Below, in pieces: positions 8,499 through 19,100 of a DNA stretch of 64,000 nucleotides. The stretch spans positions 57,922 through 121,921 of the forward strand of contig WRLE01000011.1 in the NCBI GenBank assembly GCA_009777775.1, written 5' to 3'. A program made the position numbers and the translations under genes. Numbering within the stretch: position 1 is the first letter of the stretch; every line of letters starts with the position of its first letter. Below the pieces are notes generated by a model. The model had not been told where the DNA came from. It saw only the letters and a program-made list of their open reading frames with translations, and searched no databases. The DNA is from Oscillospiraceae bacterium. Its GTDB lineage: Bacteria > Bacillota > Clostridia > Oscillospirales > Oscillospiraceae.

Positions 8499-9695
8499 TT
8501 ATACTGTGATTATTACATGGTAAAACGATTCAACTTGTAGGTTACCTGATGTAACATGGATATATATATGAATTTCGTTCAGCCAATTGAAATCGTTATC
8601 AAGTCTATCTATGATTACTATTTCATTTGTAAAATTTGTGTCGGAATACATAACAAATGTAGCATCTTGACCCACATTAATGAAGTTTCTATGGATTACT
8701 ATATACATGAAGTTAGCTGGCATTTGCAAAACTACCTCATGGGGAGTAGAAGGAGAAGTGCCAACAGTACCATTGTTGGGCCATCCTCCTTGGGGCATTA
8801 CATCGTTGGCATATATTGCTACCAAGTCTGTGTTTCGACCTCCTATGTCACCAAGAGGTCCAGGGGTAGATGTGATGGTATATGGAACACCTATATAACC
8901 ATCGGGATCAATTGCTCGAATTTGGAATGTATAAGTAGTATTGTTCACAAGCCTAGTATTGTCTGGTAAATTTTCAAAAAGAAGATACCATTTGCCATTT
9001 GATCCAGCTGCAGCATCGAATGTTAAATCGATTAGCTGGTAATCTACCCAAGTGCCATTGTCGATTTTTATTTGATAATAATCCACAATGCCAACCTCGG
9101 GGTCTGCCCATAGGAGGGCTGTTTTTCTATCGCCAGGAAGTTCCTCAACTTCTGTTGGTGGTCCGATTGCCAGTTCAATTTCCTCTTCATCAAAGGCATC
9201 GGGGATGTCGGGGTAATCTTGCATGAAATATACTTGGGCTTCGTTTGCTATTATACCGCTAGACCAACCAGTTACGGTGAAATCCAGTTGGAAAACGATG
9301 AGCTGACCTGCGGTGTCTTTAAAACTTATTCCTGTGAATTCATAAGATAGGGTGTTGCCTGTTGCTGTCATGACTACAGCTGATGTGCTGCCGCCAATGG
9401 TTAATGTTGCGGTGTTATTGTAGCTGAGTCCTGTAGTTGGTAAAACATCGACAATCTTTGCAGCTATGTAGCCGTCTAAATTGCTGGGCATAGTGAAGCT
9501 TATGGTGTAGCTGATGATGTCGCCATTGTCTACGAATTTTTCCGGTGTGGCTTTTTTTTCCATGTCGGTAACTACGAGTGGTGGACGGGCTGCGCTGACT
9601 TCTAACGTGTTTGCCATCATGATGCAGGACAGTATCAGCAGCGTCACAAGCAGCAGCAAGTACCTCCTAGGATGTGTATAGTTTGCCTTTGTCAT
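8499..9695 (-). CDS. Small secreted surface protein (398 aa): one D2 domain plus FnIII-like and beta-sandwich modules
   Basis: This is the minimal member of the surface family. A signal peptide (RRYLLLLVTLLILSCIMM core) precedes one D2-like domain (about 40-170) opening with DMEKKATPEKF, carrying the mid-domain DVLP Asp and ending near NEAQVYF. An FnIII-like module follows (about 178-283, GPPTEVEELPGDRKTALLW), then the terminal beta-sandwich module (about 284-398, with VIHRNFINVGQDATF). The C-terminal 220 residues align closely with the end of the 1190-residue protein, so one probably arose from the other or both share a cassette. It has no SLH or sortase signal. TTGGAGGA lies 7 nt before the ATG. 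It may be a complete short protein or a trimmed paralogue; no frameshift is seen. Confidence 0.82.
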   Translation of the reverse strand: MTKANYTHPRRYLLLLVTLLILSCIMMANTLEVSAARPPLVVTDMEKKATPEKFVDNGDIISYTISFTMPSNLDGYIAAKIVDVLPTTGLSYNNTATLTIGGSTSAVVMTATGNTLSYEFTGISFKDTAGQLIVFQLDFTVTGWSSGIIANEAQVYFMQDYPDIPDAFDEEEIELAIGPPTEVEELPGDRKTALLWADPEVGIVDYYQIKIDNGTWVDYQLIDLTFDAAAGSNGKWYLLFENLPDNTRLVNNTTYTFQIRAIDPDGYIGVPYTITSTPGPLGDIGGRNTDLVAIYANDVMPQGGWPNNGTVGTSPSTPHEVVLQMPANFMYIVIHRNFINVGQDATFVMYSDTNFTNEIVIIDRLDNDFNWLNEIHIYIHVTSGNLQVESFYHVIITV

Positions 9696-9875
9696 TTACT
9701 TTCCTCCAATTATTTTGTTACACTTAATTCTTTCAATTTTGAAAGATTAACTATACACTTATCCTTATAATACAAATAGGGTATATTTTGCAATAGCATT
9801 AGCTCAAATTTCAAAAAATGTTTTATAATTGTAACATTAATGTGTAAAATTTTGATTTTTATCTCAATAAACTGT

Positions 9876-10015
9876 TAATTTGAACAGGGGGACGGTTCTT
9901 TTGTTCATTTTTAGTTTTATTTATCTCGACGTTTGATTGATGAAAATACATATAATTATTATACATATAATGTTCGTAAAAAATGAACAAAAGAACCGTC
10001 CCCCTGTTCAAATTA
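9876..10015. mobile_element. MITE-like element with about 37-bp terminal inverted repeats
   Basis: The left arm (9876-9912, containing CAGGGGGACGGTTCTTTTG) and right arm (9979-10015) are perfect or near-perfect inverted copies around 66 bp of AT-rich DNA. A further single copy of the arm lies just outside at 10026-10057, and a 13-bp fragment at 10058-10070. No transposase is encoded. The element lies between two surface genes. The 78-codon ORF across it is not credible as a gene. The remaining bases between 9696 and 9875 are AT-rich with nothing recognised. Confidence 0.7.
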
Positions 10016-10073
10016 TAGTGCTCGTAAAAATGAACAAAAGAACCGTCCCCCTGTTCATCCCCCTGTTCAAAAA

Positions 10074-10107
10074 CGTTGAAGGACGCATCATTTTTGACGC
10101 GCCCTTC
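10074..10107 (-). terminator. Terminator of the 3342-residue surface protein gene
   Basis: GAAGGACGC (10078-10086) pairs with GCGCCCTTC (10099-10107) with one mismatch around a 12-nt loop. On the minus strand the stem is followed by AACGTTTTTG, which supplies a short U-run. It lies 24 bp past the stop. Confidence 0.55.
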
Positions 10108-10130
10108 ATATGCAGTTTAAGTTTGATGTT

Positions 10131-13100
10131 TTACGGTCTGAGGATTATTAGTTCCTCTGTGCCTTCGCCGTAGAGGTCTTGGTCGTAGTATAGTCTTGCG
10201 TTGTTTATGAAGTTACCTAGGGCATCGGGATGGACTATGAATTCTAGCTGTAGCTCCACTGGGGTGCTATCAGTCATTTTGTCAGCTCCAGATTGTGTCA
10301 ATGAGACTTTCAGAAGCCCTGCGACTGTGTCGTTTTCTATGATATAGTCAACGACAGGAGTCAGAACTGCACTTCCAAATGCCATGGATTCTTTTCCTGT
10401 GAATGCCACCTTTTGTGCATCGTATTCAAATTCCAAGCGCATTCCGCTCATGCCACTGGCATTGCCCGGAAGTACCCAATTTATTGTGTAGTCGAGCCTC
10501 AATGTGGAACCCATTTCAAAGGGGTAACCCCGCATTACCGTGATTTCGTAATAAAGTACAACGGAGGAGGAGGGGCTGGAAACTGCAGTGTATATGGTGT
10601 TTTCTCCAATACTCAGCGGAACTATAGACACTGGAATCATATATGCATCATTGGCAAATAGAAAACATCTGCCTTCGTCTGTCATTGTGATGTCTCCTCC
10701 AACACCCATCATGTTGGGATTTTCTATACTGCTTTTTGAAAGGGGTAGTACAATTGTCGCTTTAAAGGGGTTGTCCATTGTGCCTTCGCCTGCCTGGGGT
10801 GGATGAGTGCTTTCACCAGCAAGGCTTTCCATATATACCATCACTCCGGAGGGGGGTGGTATCAGGATTATGTGGTAATATGAAATTGTGGGGTTATATG
10901 GGTATTTCTCCACATATTTTGCCCAAAGATGAACTTCACCTGTATTGCTATTGACTTGTACCGGATATACGCTAGCATTATTGGATTCGAAAAGCACTTC
11001 GATGTATGTGTCTGTGAGGCAATCGCCCACGCCGATGAGAAACTCGTCATCGAAGCTGGGGTCTGTGTAGAGGTATTTGATTGTCTTTGCTATGCCAGGT
11101 CTCGTGTCAACGAAGTATTCTTCTTCGCTAAAAACCATTCTGATGACCCTGTCCGTGGGGTTATTGATGTCGAAACTCAGAGGCATGAGATCAATAGAGC
11201 TACCATTGCCTAAACCGCCTAAGCGCTGGAGTGTTACTCCAGCGCTTAGGGGTTCATTTTGGATTGTGTTGCTTAGAAATCCGTATGAACCTATTGGGTT
11301 TGATGGACCGAAGAAGCCACCGCCTCCACCGCCTCCGCCACCTCCAGGCATTTGCCCTGGAATGTAGACGGTTACTTCATAATATCTTTCATAGTTGAAA
11401 TTACCAGATATTACATGGACATAGAAGGTGATCGAATTGTGCCAACCTAAACCATTTTCATGCATTCTATCGATTATACTAATCGGATTACTGAAACCTG
11501 GGTCAGAATACATTTGTTTCTGTGCATCTTCACCAACGAACACATAGTATTCGTGTATAACGATTGCTGCAAAATTCTGAGGCATTTCAAGGTTTACTTT
11601 GATTGGGCTGTCAGCTGATCTACCTGCTGCATTCGGATAGCCATTAGGTGGTCTAACTTCGACATCGTAAATGAAAGTTAAGTCTGTGTTTATTCCACCT
11701 GGATCACCTAGTGGTTTTGGTGTGGATTTGAGAACTCTAATGGGTCCCACATACTCATCAGCATCGATTGCTCTAATCTGGAAAGTGTATTCCACATCAT
11801 TTTCCAGAGGAGTGCCGTCTGGTAGGTATTCCCAAAGGAGATAGTATCTTCCAAGTGGAGGATGTTCTTTATCATCTAAGGGTAAATCAGAAACATTGAA
11901 TCTTATCCAATCGAAATCATCAACTTTCACAAGGAAGGCTACTGCATTGCCGATGATGGGGTTATACCAGAGCAAAGCGGTTTTTTCGTTACCAGCGTAT
12001 TCGTCAGCCTCAGTGATAGGTCCTATACCCAGCTCGACTTCCTCATCATCTTCACCATCTGGAGTTGTGCCATTGTTGTAGAATAGTTTGGCGTTGTTGA
12101 TGATGTTGGTCTCAGCATTTTCGGAAATGTTGAAATTAACTTCGATGGCTATGACTGCTCCGCCAGTGAGTTTGGCGATACCAGCTGCTGTGAGTGTTGT
12201 GGTGAGTGTACCAGTAGCAAGGTCATCGTTAACCGTGAAGTCGGTGTCTTTCACTAGGTCATTTCCGTCTATGCTTAGGGTAATCTCGCCTGTCCAAGTC
12301 ACTTGGCTCTTGTCGTAATCGTCAACGACTTTGATGTCTGTGATGTTGCTCACATCGTCCGGCAATGTCCAGCTAATGGTGTAGCCGACTTTTTTACCAG
12401 GAGCGTATTTTGGAGCATCAGCATCTTTACTAAAGTCGATTTCAGTTACTTCCTCATCATCTTCGCCATCCGGGTCTGTATGGTTGTTGTAGAACAACTT
12501 GGCGTTGTTGATGATGGTTCCTGTAGCTGTTGCCAGTACGTTGAACTCTACATCAAGCTTAACAGCTGCTTGGCTAGATAGCTTAGCTAGTCCAGCTGCT
12601 GTGAGGCTAATTGTGAGTGTTCCGCTGACATTGCTTACAGTGTAGTCAACATCCTTCACTAGGGTGTTTCCACCGATTGTGAGGTTTACTATGTCATTGA
12701 AAGCGACCTTTGTGGCATCGTAGCTGTCCACAATGCTCAGAGCATTAATGGTGCTTACAACTTCTGGCAGGGTGAAGCTGACTGAGTAGTCAATCTTTCC
12801 GCCTGGAGTGTATGTGCCAATGAATGCGTCTTTACTGAAGTCGTCTTCATCAACGATTGTGATTCCGCCACCGCCGATTTCGGAGTCGTAGGAAATTCCC
12901 GCTTCATTGATGATGGCACCAGTGGCTGTTGCAGAGACTTGGAAGCTAAGGACGAGTATGAGCTTCTTGTCCGCATCACCTCTGAAGTCATAGTGACCAG
13001 CCTCATCCACATCGATGGTGACTGTGAGTGTTCCAGCACCGTAGCTCACATCATATTGGCTAGCTGTTAGGGAAGTGGTGCCTATATGTAATGAGACTAT

Positions 13101-16100
13101 TGTGGGAACTGTGAGCAGAGTAGCGGGATAATTGTCAACGATTTCTATTGTAGTGCGCTTGTCGATTCCCTGTGGCAGCGTTATGCTGATTTGGTAATCG
13201 ATGATGTCGCCAGGCACATAGCGGCTCTGGAGAGCAGTCTTCTCGAAATCGTCTTCATAGACTTCTTCATCATCTTCGCCATCTGGAGTTGTTCCATTGT
13301 TATAGAACATTTTGGCATTGTTGATGATGGTTCCGCTTGCAGTTGCCAGCACATTGAACTCAACTTCCAAAGCTATGAGGGCTTCTGGAATGAGTTTGCC
13401 TATACCCACCGTAGTGAAGGCAGTGGTAAGAACACCAGCATTGTCGCTCACTGTGAAGTCTGTGCCTTCTTGAAGCTCTGTGCCATTGATGCTCAATTTC
13501 ACATTGCCGCTGAAGGATACTTTTGTTACATCATAGTTGTCTTCTACTCTGATTGCTGTGATGTTACTCACATTATCAGGCAGTGTCCAGCTAACTGTGT
13601 AGTCTATCTTGCCGCCCGGTGTATAGGACTTGAGAGCAGCATCTTTGCTAAAGTCGTTCTCGTCGATTTTTTCACCATCGCCGCCTCCCAGTTTGGAATC
13701 GTAGCTGATGGTTGCATTGTTGAGGATGGAGCCTGTTGCCGTTGCTGCCACTTGGAAGCTAAGGACAAGGAGAAGCTCCTCTTCAGCATCCCCTCTGAAG
13801 TCATAATGACCTGGGGAATCGACATTGATTGTGACTGTGTATGTTCCAACTCCTGGAGTTACTGCGTATTGGCCAGCTGTGAGAGTTGTGTTGCCAATCT
13901 TCAGTGATACAACAGTTGCATTTGTCAACATTGCTGCAGGATATGTGTCGATGATTTCGATGATTTTGCGGTTTTCGATACCCACTGGCAGGGTTACGCT
14001 GATTTCATATTCAAGGATGTCGCCAGGTAGGTAGCGAGCTTGTTTAACGGTTTTCTCGAAATCGTCTTCATCAACTTCTTCATCATCTTCGCCAACCTTG
14101 GTTCCATTGTAGAATAGTTCGGCGTTGTTGACGATGAGTCCTGTTGCGTCATCATTGACATTGAAGGTAACAGCTAGTTTAACCAGGGCATTGGGGCTCA
14201 GCTTGGCAAGACCAGCAGCGGTGAAGACAGTGGTCAGTGTGCCTGTAACATCATCATCGCTAATATTGAAGTCAGTACCAAGGTAGAGCTCGTTGCTGCC
14301 AACATACAACTCCATGGAGCCATAGCTGTAACAAACCTTTGTTTCATCGTAGTTGTCTACAATGCTCAGTTGGCTAAAGCCACCTACACTATCTGGGAGA
14401 GTCCAGCTAATTGTGTAGTCGATGGTTCCGCCTGGTGCGTAAGTTTTTAAAGCAGCATCTTTAATGAAGTCATCCACATCCATGGGATAGATGGTTTCAT
14501 CATCTGTGGCATCAGGATCATCTGGGAAGTCACCATCCGCTGGCTTGAAGTAAAGCTCTGCGGTGTTGGTGATGTCTCCGCTGACCCAACCAGCAACTTT
14601 GAATGTGAGAGCAAGCTCGATGACATAGCTGGCTGAACCGGTAAAGGCAGCACCTGTGATGTCATAATAGAGGTTGTCGTCATTATCTTTTTGCATGGTG
14701 ATAGGAGCAGCAGCAGCTGAACCAATCTTCAAGGTAGCGACATCCTGATATTGTAGTCCACTGATGGGGAGAATGTCTGCGATTCTGGCAGCATTGTAGC
14801 CACTCAGGTCAGTGGGCATCGTGAAGCGCACTGTGTAGACAATCTCATCACCGTTTGCTGTGAATGTGCCAGGATTTGCTGACTTTTCAAAGTCTGTAAC
14901 ATCCAGAGGAGGATAGATTGTAACATCGTCATCCACGTCAGGATCATCCGGGAATTCCCCGCCAGCAGGTCTGAAGCGAAGCTCTGCGGTGTTGGTGATG
15001 CTTCCGCTGACCCAACCTGAAATCTGGAATGTGAGGGCAAGCTTGATTTCAAGACCGGCAGCAGCTGTGAAGTTTGCGCCGATAATGTCATAATAGAGGT
15101 TGCCATCATTATCCGTGAGCATGGTTACGGTTTCGGCGTTTCCAGTGCCGATTGTGAGTGATGCAATGCCTTGGTATGCAAGTCCTGTAGCTGGGAGAAT
15201 ATCGGAAATTCTTGCTCCATTGTAACCACTCAGGTCATTTGGCATGGTGAAGCTGACTGTGTAGATAATCACATCGCCATTTTGCTTGAATGTTCCAGGA
15301 TTGGCTTTCTTTTCAAAGTCATCCACTAGAAGTGGCGGTTTGATTGTCTCGTCATCTTCTGCATTGGGGTCAACTGGGAAGTTTCCGCCTGTAGGTCTGA
15401 AGCGAAGCTCTGCTGTGTTGGTGATGTCTCCGCTGACCCAGCCTGAAACCTGGAAGGTGAGTGCAAGCTTGATTTCCAGTCCAGCAGAACCTGTGAAGGC
15501 TGCTCCAACGATGTCATAATAGAGATTACCGTTTCCATCTGGTTGCATTTCGGCTGGTATTGCTGCATTGGTCCCGATTATCAGAGAGGCGGTATTCATA
15601 TAGGCTAAGCCTGTTGCCGGGAGTATGTCTGAAATACGAGCAGCGTTGTAACCACTAAGGTCAGCAGGCATGGTGAAGCTGACTGTGTAGGTAATCTGAT
15701 CGCCGTTTTGTTTGAATGTTCCGGGATTGGCGGTTTTGGTGAAGTCATCCACATCCATTGGTGGGTAGATAGTCTCATCATCGTCCGCATCCGGGTTATC
15801 CGGGAAGTTTCCATCGGCGGGTTTGAAGCGAAGTTCAGCAGTATTGGTGATTTCGCCGCTGACCCAACCAGCAATTTGGAATGTGAGAGCAAGCTCAATG
15901 TCTAAACCAGCAGCTCCGATGAAATCAGCTCCTGTGATGTCATAATAGAGGTTGCCGCTTCCATCTGGGTGCATATCGACTGGAGTGGCAGCATTGGCAC
16001 CGATTCTCAGGCTTGCGAAGTTCATATAGGCTAAGCCTGTTGCCGGGAGTATGTCTGAGATACGAGCAGCGTTGTATCCACTCAGGTCGGTGGGCATTTT

Positions 16101-19100
16101 GAAGCTTACTGTGTAGATAATTTGGTCGCCATTTTGTGTAAATGTTCCAGGATTAGCAGTTTTTAAGAAATCATCCACATCCAGTGGCGGGTAGATGGTT
16201 TCTTCGTCTTCTGCTTCAGGATCATCGGGGAAGTTTCCGCCTGTTGGTCTGAAGCGAAGTTCGGCTGTATTAGTGATGCTTCCGCTGACCCAGCCATCAA
16301 TTATGAATGTGAGAGCAAGCTCGATTTTTAAGCCGGCAGAACCTGTGAAGGCTGCTCCTGTGATGTCATAATAGAGGTTGCCGTTTCCATCGGGCTGCAT
16401 GGTGATGGAATCTGCTGCTGCGTTACCAATCTTCAAGCTAGCAATGTCTTGATATGCAAGACCAGAAGCAGGAAGTATGTCAGTGATTCTAACTCCGTTG
16501 TAACCTCTGAGGTCGGCGGGCATGGTGAAGCTTACTGTGTAGACTATCACATCGCCGTTTTGTTTGAATGTTCCAGGATTGGCGGTTTTGGTGAAGTCGT
16601 CAACGATGAGTGGCGGGGTGATTGTTTCTTCGTCTTCTTCGTCGGGATCATCCGGGAAAACACCATCAGCTGGTTTGAATCGAAGCTCAGCAGTATTGGT
16701 GATGTCTCCGCTGACCCAACCATTAATTTGGAAGGTGAGAGCAAGCTCTATGACCTGACCAGCAGCACCTGTGAAAGCAGCACCGGTGATGTCATAATAG
16801 AGGTTGCCGTTTCCATCCGGAAGCATGGTGACAGATTGCGCAGCATTTCCACCAATCTTTAAGCTTGCAATACCTTGATATGCAAGACCCGTAGCTGGGA
16901 GTATGTCAGATATTCTGGCAGCATTGTAGCCCCTGAGGTCTGTGGGCATGGTGAAGCTGACAGTATATACTATCTCATCGCCATTTTGTCTGAATGTTCC
17001 GGGATTTGCTGTCTTTATGAAGTCATCCACATCCAGAGGAGGATAAATGGTTTCTTCATCTTCGGCATCCGGGTCATCCGGGAATGGTGAGCCGTAAGGT
17101 TTAAAGCGAAGCTCGGCGGTGTTGGTGATTTCGCCACCCGTCCAACCGGCAACGCGGAAGGTGAGAGCAAGCTCAATGACAAGATCGGCAGAACCAGCGA
17201 AGTCCGCACCGGTTATGTCAATATAGAGGTTGCCATTTGTATCCGTGAGCATGGTTACAGGAGTTGCAGCTCCAGAGCCGATTTTTAGTGTTGCAATGTT
17301 TTGATAAGCTAGACCACTGGCGGGTAATATGTCAGTGATTCTGGCAGACTCATAACCACCGATGTCATCGGGCATTGTGAAGCTGACAGTATAGACGATT
17401 TCATCGCCATTGTCTCTGAATGTGCCTGGGTCTGCATTTTTCTCAAAGTCAGTTACAATGAGAGGTGGCAGATATAGGCTATCATAGTAGAAAGTATGGA
17501 CATAAGGTACTTGCACTCCTGCGTCATAGACAAAGAAGCTCAAGTTATCTAGCACATAGTCCACTTCGGCTTCTTGGGGAGAATGCCAACCCCAAATGAT
17601 GCTAAGAGCACCGGGCAGTGGGTTGTATCTGGACACGTTGACGCTGTCATATCCGAATGTTGGATTTGCAATGACACTTCCACCAAGGTCTAGAGGAATA
17701 CCCACATAGCTGCCATCGGGCTTAACCACCGCTGGGTCTATGGAGGTCTTTGTCACATTATCGTCCGTGGGAGCATAGACTTCTCTAGCAGGAGGATTCT
17801 CAAACTCTTGTCCACGGTGCAACATTTCGATGGGTGTGTAGAAGTTATCTGCTGTGTAGATTGCCGTATAGGTCTGGATTCTGGTATATGCTATGTCTTT
17901 ACCCAAGACCCAGAGCTTACCATTGTTGGCAATGTCCACGCTGAAGTTGAATGTGCCGTCTTTGTATGTCTGACCGCCGAGGATGTTGCCTGTTTGATAT
18001 AACCCGCTGTTGTATGCTGCATTGAATTGGGCTTCATCATATGTTGCCAAGTTGAAATTGGGGTCAGATGAATCATAAGGAATGAATAGGTAACGCAAAT
18101 CGGTGAGTTCAGGATCCACGGTGAGGTTCAATTGTGCGCTGGTGACGGAACCTGGAACTGTAACAGTTACATTGACTGTATCTGTTGGTGTGTTGCCGTT
18201 TGCGTCTTCCACCAGATAAATTTTCGATGTGGGTCTGGTGAAGTTGATGTCTGTGCCAGGAACGGTGGGAGCTCCGCGCATGAATGTAATCTCGTAGTTA
18301 TAGAAGTTGTAGAGACCACGCGTTGCGTCGTTGCCCGCTGTTCCTCTTTCATATTTGCTGTAATCCCAGCCCCAAGCGATGGAGCCTGAGCCGTCTAGGG
18401 ATTGTTTGTAAAGGTTACCCACATTGTCGATGAAGAGTACTGCAGATTGATAGGTGCTGATGTTTGCGATATAGGGAAGCTCGTTGAGCTGAGTTCCCGT
18501 ATAGTCGAAGTTGTCCACATCAACAACCAAACCTATCCAAGATCTCTCGTCTTCTTTGACAACTGGTACGCTGGTTTCTTCCGTGACTCCCGCTGGTAGG
18601 TTTGCAGAGGTGATATTGTGGCACCAAGCACCTGTGTAGCTAGCGGAGGCAACATAGAAGTTACCGCTGTAAACGCCATTGACTCTGCGGATTACATAGA
18701 CCAACCTTCTGCCTTGAGCATCGAGGGGATAGTCGTATGTGTGGCTGGTTGCGTTACCGGAGTCTGTGGTTTCCATATACTTTTTGTCGTAAATGGTTGG
18801 ATGCAAGCCATCTCCCATTTGTGACCACTGACCGAATCTATTATATGAGTTGTATTGAGCCAAAAAGTCAGAGGTGCTGGTGGGTCCAGAGAAGACAGGT
18901 CCTATGACATTATTCATGTATCCTTGGGTATCGCCATCGCCAAGGGTTTTCAGCAAGGTGGCGTTTGTCTTATAAACGCTGTGTTTACCGCCGTTGGTGG
19001 TGGTGAACAAAGGTCCGTCTGTGGCAAAGCCGTAGTTCACGTTCCAGCCGTAGTACCAAACCCTGCCATATATGTCTGTGACATAAGAGGCATAACGACC

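Noticed and set aside
9937..10173. 78-codon plus-strand ORF across the repeat element
   Set aside because: Most of it translates the inverted-repeat arms; it overlaps the end of the 3342-residue gene and has no ribosome binding site.
13191..13907. 238-codon plus-strand ORF antisense to the 3342-residue gene
   Set aside because: It lies fully opposite a D2-repeat array with clear domain conservation; similar antisense ORFs recur at each repeat. Its Cys/Val-rich low-complexity protein resembles nothing known.
14480..17460. Possible CRISPR-like or non-coding satellite
   Set aside because: The 426-bp period is an exact multiple of three, the frame is open throughout and the translated domains are conserved.
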